NCBI GenBank assembly: GCA_050084985.1
Contig: JBITNC010000001.1
Coordinates: 19,902,001-19,966,000 of the forward strand
Reading direction: 5' to 3'
Origin: Nageia nagi
Lineage: Eukaryota; Pinophyta
DNA: 64,000 nt
This document shows positions 21,385 through 35,234 of this stretch, in pieces (positions within the stretch are counted from its first letter, which is position 1; each line of letters begins with the position of its first letter). A program made the position numbers and the translations under genes. The notes below the pieces were generated by a model, which was not told the origin of the DNA, made no database searches, and saw only the letters and a list, made by a program, of their open reading frames with translations.

Positions 21385-24300
21385 TATTTGATAATAAGAA
21401 GTGACCAATAAAGATGAATTTAATGATAGCAGCCCCCAAAATGAACTAATCCTAGGATTCCTAATCTAGTGATTGTACCAATAAAGAGCCAACATCGATG
21501 CTCAAGATGGGCATGATATTAGCAATAAGATGTTGAAAATTTAGCAAAATAAAGTAGCCATTTGGTAAGAGAAGCATATGAAGGATTTAATTCAAAGGTG
21601 ATATCAGTAGAAAAGCACAAATACAAAAATATCTAAAATTAGTAATCTTAAGAAGATGATGTGATACATGGTATCTCGTAATATTGACAAGTAGTCTTGA
21701 GGAGAAAATGGTAGATAAAGATCTAACCTACTGATTGAACATACCAATAATGATCAAGAGATAAGAAAGGCCCCAGAAGATCTCCCATAGTAGCATTGGT
21801 ACCTAAATATGTATCAAAGGTGATTTACCAATCTAAAGTTAAAACTAATTGGGGGTAAATATCAGTTAACAAATTGAATTGATAGCTTTTAGACATGTTG
21901 ATTGCATGATAAGACCTTGAAACAACCCAAATATTAAAATGCAATCTAAATATCATGCATATGGTATGATAAGGAGGCATTATTGATAGTTGAATAAGGC
22001 ATGCAAAGGTCCTAGAGTAGAAGATCATTCCATCAATAACCTTGATGTGGGTATATGCACATGCAATAATGTAGTTGCACCTCTAGGCATAATCTGCTAC
22101 TCAAATTTGAAATTCACACATGAAGAGGAAAGCCTTAGTTAACCAAGCCAAGGATAAGGCTTGAAGTAGTACCATAGTGATCTAAACATATATATTTTAG
22201 TAATATTTAGGTCTTTTGAATCAATTTCTTCTTGTAAACAACATGACTATTTGTTTTATATACTAGGACTAGAGTAAATTGAAGTATCAAAGAATCTATA
22301 ACTAGTTATTATATTTTGAAAAATCTCATCTATTATAAATAGAGCATACAATATTGTAATAGAGAGGATTAATTAGCATTTTCCCTTTTATAATGGAAAA
22401 ACATTTATTTTGCATAAAATTGTATTGGGTCATGTTTTCTCTTTTATTTGGATGTCTACATTTCTTTGTGCTCAAAGGGATGAATTCAATCAATTCTTTT
22501 TGCATTTAGATGTTGGAAACTTACATGTTAGTAGCTATTTTGCCTAGTCCTTTTATTACAAATATGTGAATTTGTATTAATTTATGATTATGAGATGGGT
22601 ATCCTCCTCACAATTCTAGTGTAAATCCATAGAAGCTTGGGTTGGTCTTGTGTTCCATTCTTTCTCATCTCTTTCCTGTATCTCTTCTCTTCATTGAGGT
22701 TTGGACTCTTTCTAACACTTTTTTATTTTCTTTGTTGCACTCATAACCTCAAATCAATGGAAATCCATACCTATTGTAGTAGGCCACTAACCTAATAAAA
22801 TTAGAATTGAACTATGAAGCCTTGACCTTACATTTTATGTCTTTGTCTAAGAGGATGTATGCTCATTGAAGATTGGTTACTTTAGAATATTGGTTACTTT
22901 GTTTATAGGTTGGCTATACTAATGTCTTAAGGGTTCATTTACTCAATCTAGGGACTTGAAGTATTTGTATGCTTACCTAAAAGGAGTTAATGACATGTTA
23001 TGTTGGGTTTTTTATACCATATTCTTTTGCTTAACATATTCTGGATTGAATTCTAGGGCATATCCTACAAGGTGTTTAACTTCGGTATTTACTTCTTATA
23101 AGGTTTAGAAAAAGAAAGTAGACACTCTTTTGTAGCTAACAATTTCCTATCTTGGGGGTTATACAATATTTTTTTAAGTACCTCCAATTCCTTATATTGG
23201 TCATTCTTTTTTTTTTTGTTTTTAGCTTAGTGGCTACAATCTTCCAGAGTGCTATCATATTCATCATGGAAGTGTACCCTTTGTAGCCTCTCACTTTATC
23301 TTCTTAGTGCATTGGCATAGTTTTTTATACCTTAGTCTTGTTATGTTATATAATAGGATATTTGATAAGTTTTTGATCTGAGATAATGGGTGTATCCATT
23401 TTCAAAACACATAAAATATAATATCAGTCTTATCCAAAAACCTTAGGATTTTTGATGCAACTAGTGAAAGATAAAGTGATGTGTCAAAAAGAAGTCAGGT
23501 TCACTAATTGTTATAACTAAAATGATAATTGTTAGGGTTATTTAAAATATTCAATTTATTTAATTAATCATAAAATAATAGTAAACCATTATAACAAATA
23601 TGATGATAATGATTTAATTGACCTTCAACTATCAAAATAGATTAATAGAAGATACAGACTTATACTTTACCCATCATGATGAATGAAGGTGATATTCAAC
23701 CAAAAAAGATGAATTATGAGATTCCCTAATTAAAAGAGCCATAAACCATTCTCAACCTAATGATGATGTTAGGATCCCAACAACATCACTTAGTTACTAT
23801 TCTAGATCACCTTTTCCTTTTTATCAATATCATTGTTATTTCTTTGAAGATCAAAATATTACATTCAAATGAGTTTAAAAGATCACAAGAATACAAAGAT
23901 CACTGTATAACAAAGTCTAGATATTATAGGTAGTATTAACAAATACCAATCAAGAATGACACAAGTAATTTCCACCTATCAAGGGTTATAGATCATGCCA
24001 TGATTTTTCATGCATGACCCTTTCATCTTTATAGGTAATAGGTCAAGTGCCAAGGCTCCTCCTTGTATTTTTTATGATGTTGATATGACTTGTTATCATA
24101 AAAAGATAAAGAACTAAACTTACATAGGATACCAGATGCTATTTTTTTATATACATATTATTACTAATAAAATAGGGTATATTTTTCATGGGTGGGGTCT
24201 ACTTATTTTTTTATCAATTTTTAGCATCCAAGATTCAAATATTACTAATTTTGAATCATTATCCTAGAATAGAGGGAACCTTTTAATTAATGCTAATGAA

Positions 24301-24689
24301 AATATAGCCTTTATGTCTTCCACTTATTTATTTAACACTTAAATAATTTATTTCAAGTCTTGAATTTCCATCATAAGTATTAATGCAAAAGTGATTTTTA
24401 GAGCCATCACCTTTTTATTGAGTACTTCTAGACCTAGATTATCTCTTCTATTGTATTTATCATTAAATTGTTGAATATTTCTAAATTATCTATGTTAAGA
24501 ATTTAAATAAATTCATGCTTAACTAAGATAATTGTAGCTTCCATCAACACTTCCTAAGATTGGTTGACTTAATCTTTGATATTGAAGTGTCTAGTGGAAT
24601 GACCAATAATTTGTTACAAGATGATATTTTTAATCACCAAAGTATTATTGGTTGTAAAGCCTTGTCACATATTCTATTCTTGTTCCAAG
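21385..24689. other. AT-rich DNA, nothing identified
   Basis: No gene, RNA gene or element end was recognised. A T-run occurs at about 23,207-23,222. The sequence has the stop-dense look of old transposon DNA but no motif I can name. Confidence 0.35.
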
Positions 24690-25560
24690 TTACTTGTTAT
24701 CTTCTTAATTTTTTTCCTTCATTTGAATGAGACTTAGTTTAACTTACTATTGATCTTGGGTGAGTACCTTATTCTCCACCTTCATTTAATCAACTTCATA
24801 TTCCTATTATTTAAGCATTTCATTTTTTTTATGTGATATTTGTTAAAGCTTTGTGATGTCCTTCACTTGATGAGCATAACCATCATCTTTATTTTTCATT
24901 ATATAATAATTCTCATTGGTTTTTTATAGCTTCTTTTCTAATATTTTACTCTTTCTCTCATCTACCTCTATAGAAGCTTTTAAGAAGTGAATTGTAAATC
25001 TACATTTCATTTTTATTGGGTGTCACCTTTTTCAATGAGACTATCAAGGTATATATTAGACCAAGAACTCCTTATAGAGTTTTATATAGAAAATGTAACT
25101 CCTAATTTTTGGTATTTATAATTCTAAATAACTCCAAATCATTCCATGGATCCTTCTCTATCTTTGTCACTAGTGCATCAAGACTACACTATGATTCTTT
25201 AGGTGGTTCAAGTATTTGGATAAATTTATTTATCGCTTCTTCCATAAATATTTAAGAGATGCCAATTAAAGAAGATATTGTTAGTAGAGAAATAGATCCT
25301 TGCTCATGGTCATAATCATATAACATAATGATATTCTATTCTAGTTTTTTTATCTACCTCTTCTACTTTTGATTCAATTTGTTATACATTCTTCTTATTT
25401 TTCTTATCATTATGATATTTTTATAGTCATTTTATGTAATGTTCCCAATTTTGAGAAACATTATTAAAGGCATAACCTTCATTACAATCCCTAGATCATC
25501 AATTTATATTATGAAATAGATAGGGCATCTCATGCCAAGCATTTTGATAGGTTATATGAC
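24690..25560 (-). pseudogene. Decayed coiled-coil ORF relic, unknown identity
   Basis: Minus-strand translation shows protein-like stretches broken by stops. One segment reads YDYDHEQGSISLLTISSLIG, followed by FMEEAINKFIQILEPP, ALVTKIEKDPWNDLELF, and then a lysine/glutamate/glutamine-rich helical tail (for example EVDQMKVENKVLTQD after allowing stops as lost glutamines). The tail resembles a coiled coil. Layout is comparable to the relics at 5.1-6.6 kb and 55.9-56.8 kb. The family is not recognised; it may be a retroelement accessory ORF or gag-like protein. Confidence 0.4.
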
Positions 25561-27304
25561 CTACTTTCAATAAGAAATGAGGGAGATATGGATTTTAAAC
25601 ATTTTTCCTATAGTCTAGTTTCTACTATTGTGTGTATAGGATCTAGTTTATTAATATTATATTTAGTATCATTTGTGAAACTTATAATTAATTTTTTGGA
25701 CTTATGTGGGGTATTAGGGGTGAATCATACTTAGATTAGGAGTGTTTGATATTTTATAATATAAGTGTACCATGTTTTGTAATAAGGAAATATATTATTC
25801 CTTAATTGCCCAACATCTAGCTTAGGAGGAGTCATTTGTTAATTAAGAGTTATTTATAATTATAGGTTAGGTTGGCCAACCATAAATTAGAATTATAATT
25901 CTATAAAATGGAAGTGAGATCATTCAGAGCTTAGGGATGCTTCCTTCTCTACCTTCTAGGGCTTAGGGCTACTCCCTAGCCTAGAAGTGACTCTTCAATT
26001 GCTTCTACAACACTTGGAAAGCTTACACCAATATTGAGAAGCATTTTAGAGTCTTGTGCTAGCCATTTTTGCCACTTGGAGACTTGCACTAGCCATTAGG
26101 AGCCATCTTTGGGATCCCTCCTTGACCTTTTGCTAGCCTTTTGGAGTCTTGGTTGAGTATATTTGAAGTCTTGGGATTTCCATAGAACTTGTTAAAGGCT
26201 TGTTATAGACCCATACATATTATTAGTTGATTATTTATGATATGAGATCTCATATTATGTCTTGAATGTTAATGAATGTTACTACATATTTCTACTATGC
26301 TTCTATCTTTGTTGAGCATGGGAATGTATATGAATTGAGTATTTTTAGAGCTATATGTTTGTACTATAATCTTCATCAAGCAATGATGTCTCTTGATGCC
26401 ACCTATTATGAGAAATTGTTATACTCTAATCTTTGAAACTTTCTATCTTTTGTGCACTCCATAATTCATCATATTCAACACTGTTAACGACATGCTTCTC
26501 CAAGGTTATTAATGATGTGCTTCTTGATGATCGAGGGTTTTAGATTTTGATGGTAAATGTTGTTTATCTATGCATACAAATATCCATAATAATATCACCT
26601 CTAATATGATCCCAATCCTCTGAAGATCCATTGACATTTGCTTTTGAGGATTGTACATACACTTCATATCAGGTGCATGCTCTTCATGTGTATTCGTTGT
26701 ATTTGATATAGTGTACATATCTAGCTCCTCTTATATTATAGATCATTTTATGTATTGTGTATAATCATATTTTACACAATTTATTGTCTACATCTTTTTT
26801 TTGAAAAAAATATATATACATTTAAAAAAAATCATATTGTAACAAATTTGCACTAGTTTTACAAAAAAAAATTATAAGAATAATATATTGTTATACAAAA
26901 GATTACATACACAAATAAAGGTGTGTAAATTTAAAAGAGAAAAAAATCATAGCAATATACTAAGTAATTTTTTGATTCAATTAACAAAGATGTTAGATTT
27001 TAGCATAAATAATCTAACATAAAATATGTTAGTAAAATATTTGCAAAATAACAATATATTGCTACATATTAAGAAAATTTTCAAAAAAAAATTGTAACTA
27101 ACATGTAACCAAACAAATTTTAGTAGTGATAGAGAAAGAGGTTATACCTTAAAATTGATTTTACCTCCCCAATAGAGTAGGAAGAAGAGCCTCAAAGTAG
27201 GTTATAGCACCACTTGAAAAGAGATAAAATATCTTACATCTAAGATCATTTTGGAGAGACCTCTTATATTCAATTCATGAGAATATAATCTCAATAACAC
27301 ACAC

Positions 27305-27349
<45 letters not shown>

Positions 27350-27470
27350 ATACAAGGATCCATTATGAGAGTAGGTGAACTAAGCTAAAATTTTGTAAAG
27401 GTTTCAGATATAATATTTTCATTTACTTATTGGTCTTGTGATTTATGCTTTTAAGTATTTGTTCTAAAAA
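25561..27470. other. AT-rich DNA with GA microsatellite
   Basis: No gene is supported. The only clear feature is a (GA)n run at 27,308-27,348. This stretch should hold the missing first ~1.1 kb of the left giant LTR if that were full length, but I could not align it. Confidence 0.45.
27308..27348 (+). repeat. (GA)n microsatellite
   Basis: About 20 perfect dinucleotide units. Confidence 0.97.
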
Positions 27471-30400
27471 ATACAAACATGTGAATGTATATTATAAATT
27501 ATTTATAGTGGGGAAGGGTAATTCCATGGATTTTAAATCATGTATTTTTTCTAGAAAGGAAATCACAGATGACGTTTAGTATGACAAGCCAATGCATAGA
27601 AAAGACTACCCAATTTTTTCCTTTGTACTATGCCTACATTAGTATGCTTTTCCAACGTATTGGTATCAAGCATATTTTGTGATGCATTCGATGTGGTATC
27701 TGATTGAACGATGCATCCACTTTTCCGGTTTAGTCGCCAGTCGCTTTTTGATATAGCACATTGCCAAACATTTTTACATCCCCTCTTTGTGCATATCTTG
27801 TTTTCATTGTGATCCATAGGACAGCAAGCCGGATAGGTTTTCATAGTTTTGATTTTCACTTACTAGTTGCGTCTCCTTAAACACCTTCATAAATTTTTTT
27901 AAAAGATCCATTTTGTACATATCTCGCTTGGCCTTGTGTGTTCTTCTTATGGAGGCCATTTTGGAAGAATACTGGCCGAGGTTGTAGAGTTTGGCTTTAC
28001 ACTTAACAACTACGCCTACTTAAATGATTCCATAGCTTCCATTCTGTGCATATCCTATTGTGATTTCAATCCATAAAATCGAGCCTTATGTATTCCTTCT
28101 CATTTTGGGCACATATTGTATGGTGACTCACTTTGAAAGACTGCTCGTAGAGGTTGCAAATTTAGCTTTACACTTGACAACGATAGCTGCTTAAAAATTC
28201 CCTTTTTCAAGAAATCCAATTTGTGCATATCCTGCTATGGTTGCAGTCCATAAAACTAGGCTTGCGTATGGGTCACAAGGTAGCCATTTTGGAATAATGC
28301 TAGTAGACGTTGCAGATTTGGCTTTACACTTGACAATCGCGTCTGCTTAAATTTCATAGCCCTTTTCAGAAAAACTATTTTGGGCATTCTCTTCTATGAT
28401 TATGGTCCATAAAAATGAACCCTGTGTATTGCTTCCTATTTTGCATACGTGGTGGCTCATTTTCGAAGAATGCTTGCAGAGATCGTAGAGTTTGGCTTTA
28501 CATTTGATAACCGCATCTTCTTAAACATCTGCCTAGCCTTTTAGAAAATCCATTTTTCGCATATCCTACCATCATTGCATGAGACTGCATCCTTTTGAGG
28601 TAGCTTATCAAATAATCCTCAAGCAAACTCACAGGCCTTTTAAAAGTTATCCACTTTAGTCATATATAAAATGCAACCATAACAATCCACCAGGCTGCGC
28701 TTTCGATGAAGAAATCTGCCTAACTTTTGTAAACTCTTCCAATACGTTCGTCTGGCTGAATGCCACTACGAATGAAAACCATATATATATATATATTCAA
28801 GAAATCTACTGGCCTCTCTTTTTGCCCCCCAAAGGTGGCCATTTGTTCTTTGCTACTTTTGAAACTACAAATTGATTAAGTCAAACATACTCCCCTACGG
28901 GTTAATACGCCAGCTCCAGTCCCGGATTCAGGTGACCTTTATCTATACATTGATCCTTTAATAAGATCGTCCCTACGTCCACTATGCCAAGAAATGGCCA
29001 TTCGAGGAGGTAATTTGCCAAACAATTCATGGGCCCTATTAATATACCATTTTTCTCATAACCTATGATCATTGTATTGTCTGAAAACTACGCTTTGATG
29101 AAACATATTTTAAAACAACCTCTGGGACCTTTTAATGTTGCCATTTTGTTCTGCGAGTAAAAATTGATGAGGCACTTTTATAGGCCCTCTTCTTTTCGAT
29201 CTCTATATCCATAATGCTTTTTCGAAGCATCTCATCAATCAATGAGATTAAAAACTGATGGATGCCTTGCCAATTAACTCACAAAACTTTCAGCAAATCC
29301 ATATCAGTACGACTGTATATCGATGAGGGATTTTGGAAAATGATCGATACGCTATCAAGGTATTTACTAGCGCTTGCAGAGATATTTTTTTTATGAGGCA
29401 TTTTGTCAAATAAATCAAAAGCCATAAATGAATTTCCTGGTGCCCATGAGACTACACTCAGCGAGGCATTTTATCAACTAATTAATGTACCATTTATCTC
29501 ACCTCAAGTTTTCCTGAACCACAATAGATGAGGTCTTTTGTCAGACAATTCACAGGCTCTTTCAGAATATCCATATTCCAGGATCATTGTTACCTACACA
29601 ATTACATATTAACCCGCCTTAGGTATCAATGTGTTGATAAAGAAAAATAAAATCATCTTTATTATTGATGGTAATTAAATTACTCTTTATTGCATACCAA
29701 TAGAATAAATTAGATAAACTTCTTTTAGTATACTATTATGAAAACAAATTAGTATAGAAAGCATTGATCTTCAAGGATGAAATATTAGGAAAAGAATTTT
29801 AGTAAAAAGTGATATGGTACTTGCTAGTTCCGTATTAAATTAGGCATGCTAACCTTCCTTTAAAGAACTTAAAGAGAGATACATTTATGGGTCATAGTAA
29901 TAGGATTCAAAGAAGAAGAATGATGAAAAATATTTTTAACACTTATGGTTGTGATTGCTTTTAAAAATTACCTTAATATTGCTAGAATTACAAAGTAAAT
30001 GGTTGGGTTATCATGTATTAAGAAAATGTTCATATTGCAAAACATTCTTCATAATTATGAAACCTTGAAGATCATGAATGAAACTCTAGTTATTACAAAT
30101 TTGATTATATTTGATTATGGTTCTTCATATATATGAGTATTGATGTATGATGTTTCTTAGGACTCCATGATCAAGGAAGTTAGGTAGTCTCTCGATAAGA
30201 CCTAGAACCCCTATCGAGATCTGAATGGAGTATTATTTGTAACAATATTATTTTGAATAGTGACTTGAATAGGAAGATGTATTTGGAAAGTTATTGGACT
30301 CCATGGTCGAGGAAGATAGGTAGCCTCTGTCAAGACATGAATCCTATTGAGATAAATATGGAGTACTATACAATTTAATTGTATGATGTGTTCGTATCTA

Positions 30401-32314
30401 GGGTAGGATGTATTTCATAAAACCAAGAGTTGTCCTGATTCTCACAAAATCTAACCTAATCCTAGTACTTAAAACCATATCACCTTGGTTTTCTTGGTTT
30501 AACAGATGCTTAAGGATAATGGAATGTGGATGGAGACTCATCAAAGGATGAAGGTGGTGATGAAAAATCCTTCAAAGTGGATAATTCTATTTAAATAGAA
30601 TTATTACAAATATCAAACCCTAATTTGATACACCATGTATGGAGGAACAATGATTCATATGGAAATATTATGTATTCCTAACATGATTACAATACATGGT
30701 TATGATTATACTAGATGTAATGTGATTCCTTTTTGGGTGAATCAATGAGCTACCTTACTTGTAAAGGTAAAATCTTAGATGGGTTATATGATGTATTCTA
30801 TAAACAATGAAGTTTTTAATATACCTTATAAGAAATATTCTCTTATTGAGTAGACTTCATGGATTTTGAGTGTGGATGAACTATGCTAAAAATAAATATC
30901 GTTAAGTAGTTTGATTTATGGACCAAAGTAAAGGAAAGCAAGTTCATTATTTGATAAAGTATATTAAAGGTAGAATACCTCATAAGATAGTTTAATTTGT
31001 TATATATACAATAGATAGGAATGGTTGGATTACTATTGAGTTACAAATCTAAGATGTAAAAAAAAAACCATGATAATAATTGTAAGGATGAAATGATATT
31101 CAAAGAATTTCATGAAGAACCTAATAAGGTTTCAAGTAAAAAGGGAATGGTCTTGACAACTGAAAGTTGAAACTATAATCTCTTTAGTAACTTACTAGGA
31201 AGATTTTTAGCCTAGTTAAAGTGCTATGGTATTAACATCCTCTATATACATTGGAAGACTGGTAAATTAGGATTTAGATTAATTAATGATAAGGCTAGAT
31301 AATTTATGCAAGTGTCACTTTAAGAACCCTAAAAGATAATCCAAACAAAGCATAGTGAGTATGGGTTTGATAACAGATAAGTAATGATACATGTTTCATT
31401 GCACTTCCTTGCTAGGGATAGCTATTCTAGTCTTTCTATTATTCTTTACTGTACTTGTGAAGTAATTATCTTTCTTTGTATTATGCATTTATGATTGAAT
31501 GATCTTTGTTGATTTCATGAATGGGCTTTCTTGGAACTTATTGAATACATTTGATGAGTTATTTCTTTGGGTTTATCAGAAATGATAACTAATGAAATTT
31601 ATTAGACTCAAACAACGACTCATGGTAATTGTTAATATAATACCCATGGATCCCCAAGACATGGGCACGAGTATGACTAACTCCATGGTGAGCCTAAATG
31701 ATAGATATGGGCAAGCTAGTATCTCATATCCTCAATAGGGTATCTTATGAGGGTAACAGTTGATAAAACTATGGTTATCAGGTGAGGGTAACTAGTAGTT
31801 ATATTGCCTATTATTTAGCAAATAGGAGTATGATGACTGTTCCATAGGTGATGATGCTATTTGTTTCATATGGATGATTTCTTAGGATAATCTATATACC
31901 TCTATGAATCATAGGGTCATACATCAAGTGAGGATGTTTTACCTTATGGAAGAGCATTCTCTTGGGTGATATCAGCCCCAAGTATAAAACCACAATACCA
32001 TGACTAGAATATTCATTACATAGTTCATAAAAGGGGATGGTGGGCTCATCTATGAGGCATATTCCAATAGGATGAGCATTGAAAAGTGAACACTAGAAAG
32101 TTTTCAATCAAGGTTGGTTATTCTTGATGCTACCAATCTGGCCATATGGGTGCTGGTAGTTAACAATGTTGACATGCTCATGTGGATTTCCTAGTTCCAT
32201 TTCTAGATCATTCGAGTGTTTCATATTAATTTAAATAAAAAAGGTCCAAATTTTAGGGTTTTGTGAAGTATGAAATAAGGTTGGTAAGAAGCATTTTAGA
32301 TATAGAGTGCTACA
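27470..32314 (+). repeat. Left giant LTR, 5'-truncated
   Basis: Homologous to 36,368-41,023 almost throughout, ending GTGCTACA. The homology to the right LTR fades upstream of about 27,470. It carries internal repeats at about 27,700-29,560 and a further ~137-bp internal duplication (GACTCCATGATCAAGGAAG at about 30,160, GACTCCATGGTCGAGGAAG at about 30,297), also present in the other two LTR copies. Confidence 0.88.
27700..29560 (+). repeat. Satellite-like tandem repeats inside giant LTR
   Basis: From about 27,850 to 28,500 a unit containing TTGGCTTTACACTTGACAA recurs at about 27,992, 28,162, 28,319 and 28,492, a spacing of 157-173 bp. From about 28,597 a shorter related phrase, GAGGCATTTTGTCAAACAA with variants, recurs at irregular multiples of about 70-80 bp to 29,530. 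The same order is kept in the right LTR (about 36,876, 37,045, 37,200, 37,373 for the first type). The copies are strongly diverged from each other. Confidence 0.8.
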
Positions 32315-32327
32315 TTAGTATCAAAGC
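32315..32327 (+). promoter_or_regulatory. Degenerate primer-binding site of giant-LTR element
   Basis: TTAGTATCAAAGC directly after the LTR end differs from TGGTATCAAAGC mainly by one G-to-A change, consistent with a decayed Met-tRNA PBS. Confidence 0.7.
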
Positions 32328-32539
32328 TTCAAGTTCAAACTCTTAGGCCTAAGATCTATGAACTTTTGCTAAAAATGTTGGTTAGTTTAATTAAACCTAT
32401 TTTTATGGAATCGACTTATGGCATTACCCTTAAATCATTAGAGCATTTGACAACTTGCCTCATTGTGGAAAGGGATGACATTTTGCTAATGTCAATGATT
32501 AGGGTTAACCTAATCTCTTTCATTTTGAATTGAAAAATA

Positions 32540-33870
32540 TCTTAATTATACCCAAGAGGATGGGTATTATCTAAGTAGGATGACCTAGTAGGAATAAATA
32601 TTAAGAACTCGAGAGGTACTCTTAATGTGTAAAAGGGATACATATTCCATAGTGTTCTAGGAGGAGGATTGAATAAATGAATATCCATGGGAAATTTTTT
32701 ACCCCATCGAAAGTAGGAAAAGTAAACCATCTAGGAATGGTATGAGTAATATAGGTTTCTACCCCTATAGCTTTGTCAAAGGTACCTAGATAATATTGAG
32801 TTAACATTTATTGATAGTATTATTGAAGAGATGGAGAAAACATAAAGATTAACCCTAAAAGTGTTTTGAATGTAAATTATAGGGAAAATCATCTCTTTAA
32901 TAACTAAATCATAAGGTGATATTTCAATAGCATACTATCAAAGATTTGATAGTAAGTTAAATCTCTTAAAAGAAAAATAAAGGTTCATTAGGGTATAGGA
33001 GGTGCCCTACCTTAAGATTAGGAACCTTGTGAAATAAACTATGATGATAATCAAAATGCAAAAATGAGATAATGTAGGGTCAAAAGTAAAAAGGATAGAT
33101 TGATCAAAACCTAGTTGATTAAAAACATCATAGGAAAGAAAATTATGTGGTCCACATCAGTTCAATCAAACACCTATCGAAAAGTGATAAAAGAAAAAGA
33201 AACATCATAAAAACTTTTAAAAGTGGTCTAGGATGGGTGTAATACAAAAGGAATAAAAGTACAATATTTTACTTTTTTACAATGATGCAAAGGAATATTA
33301 CAATAAGAATATACTATATGTCAAAACTCAAGGTCAATAAAAGATTCTAGAATCCCATCATTTGAAGAGACATAATTAAGTAGAAAATGTGAAAAGTATC
33401 TTTTGGCTAAATTGTAATTAGCTTACTAATAATAGGGAATTAGTCCCTTTCAGTAGAATGACTTAATTTTGTTACTATGTCAATGAGTAACATCAGGACT
33501 AATATATAATTTGAGTAAGAAAATTTGGGAGGATGGCATAAAGGAAAATACATCTCAGGAGAATGAATATGTAAATGCATACCAAATCTTTGAAAATATC
33601 ATATCGATTCAAAATAAATTGAAGGATATGCAATATTGAATGGTAGAACAACAAGAATAATTAAACCTACTACTTGAGGACATCTATGATAAACATATAA
33701 ATCAAAAGCATGTTGAAGTCTAAACTAGGGTAAAGAACAAATCGATCTTTAAAAGAACAAGGTTTGGTAATTAAAATACCAAATTTTGTTGGACATGTGG
33801 TGGAAAGCATCTTTAGAATCAATGTACCCTCAATAAGGAACAATCAAAGAAGACCATCACTACTACCTCA
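32540..33870 (+). pseudogene. Gag relic with zinc knuckle in giant-LTR element
   Basis: Plus-strand translation with stops. The clearest part is at 33,540-33,870. A helical stretch (ENIISIQNKLKDMQY, then LNLLLEDIYDKHINQKH) is followed by CWTCGGKH....QC at 33,787-33,825. This is a CX2CX3HX4C knuckle of the form common in plant gypsy Gag proteins. A lysine/serine/threonine-rich tail follows. The N-terminal Gag part is too decayed to place. Gag normally coats the element RNA in the particle; this copy cannot be functional. Confidence 0.6.
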
Positions 33871-35217
33871 AATCTAGGTATTTTGTCTAAAAACCCCTCT
33901 AAATTTTAAAAATATATGAATTTTATAAGTAACATTAATGGGCAAGATATGGTAAGAACATAAAAAATTTTGACAAAAGGTGAGTAGACAAGTATGACCT
34001 TAGGATAAAATTTCTCAAAGGTCAATATAAATGGACTCGTTTAGGAATCTTATAGTATATGAAGGTGTCTTAAAACACTAAGGAGCATTCCCCACAAGGG
34101 ATAAAATATTGATTCATAAGAATAAATCATATGAAGAAGAGAAGAATTAGTCTACTAAGGGGAATGAATTAAAGTTAACACTTTGAACTCATGAGAAAAT
34201 ATCATAGTTTGATAAAAATTGATATGAATTAATGGGATTTAAGTGAATAGACACCAAAACAAGGTTGTTCCTTAATGTTTGAGTTAAAATGTTCATAATA
34301 TCTAAATGTCATGGAAAGTGACATAACGTTACCACCTCAAAAGAGGGATTTATTGTAAAATAAGGATGCAAGAAAGTGCTAGGGTATAAAGTTCCTATTA
34401 TATGGAATAGGAATGATGAAATCTACTACAATGTATGTTGCAAAATGTAATGAAATTTAATATGATATCTCCATTCAAGATCATAAACCATTTGAGAGAT
34501 TATGTTTAATTTACTTGGTGGAGGATAAAACCTTAACAGTGTTAGTCTTGTGGAAGCTATGAATTGTGTTTTACCATAAATATTTAGGAATTAAGAGAAT
34601 TTTTGACCAATTGGAAAGTTTTTCCTAGTACTTAGTCATATTCGGTTTCTTATAATGAATTAATTCCATACTCTAAATATAAGGAGATGGAGAACTCATG
34701 GGCATTATTTGGAGGATCTAGTCATGATCCATACAACATTTACAAGCAATTGAAGGAGTTAGGATTACTCTTCAAGAATTTTCTATAAACATGCCATAAG
34801 TTTGACAAAAATTAAAACCCTAATTGACTCCTTTGAGTATAGTTAAAAAGAGATTCTAATGGTTTACATGTTTGTACTACCACCTAAATTGTCAAAAGAG
34901 ATAAGATGTCTCCATGTCTCTTTTTAAAAAGAAATATATTTGATTAATTGTATGCTTTGATTTCTTTAATCTTGTAGGTATTGGATCATTGGGATGTTGA
35001 GAACTCTTCATCAAAGCCTAATTTTAGGAGTAGGAAGATGAGTAGTTAAAATATATAGGCATGTTTATCATAATAAGATAAATTTGTGTGAATCTTTTTC
35101 CATTTTGAAGAAACTATATTTTATTAAAAGATAAACTTTTTAAGTATATGAATGGTTATATAAATATTATTGCATTCTATTATGCATATAGCTTAAGAAA
35201 ATAGGGTACTTTGTTCC
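33871..35217 (+). other. Degenerate internal DNA without recognisable pol
   Basis: 1.3 kb where protease, RT, RNase H and integrase would be expected, but far too short for them and without their motifs. One protein-like stretch near 34,600-34,790 (with YKEMENSWALFGGSSHDPYN) is unrecognised. Confidence 0.5.
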
Positions 35218-35234
35218 TTTTAAGGGGAGTGGTA
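35218..35234 (+). promoter_or_regulatory. Polypurine tract of giant-LTR element
   Basis: TTTTAAGGGGAGTGGTA immediately before the TGTAACGACC start of the right LTR. Confidence 0.8.

Noticed and set aside
26480-26530. TGTTAACGACATGC at about 26,481 as the missing start of the left giant LTR
   Set aside because: The distance is about right, but after the first dozen bases I could not align it to the right LTR start; probably chance.
27563-27859. Minus-strand 98-aa open frame in the left giant LTR with a similar 72-aa frame at 36,523-36,741 in the right LTR
   Set aside because: The similarity is explained by the two LTRs being copies. The frames end differently because of an indel, the solo LTR lacks the region, and no domain is visible.
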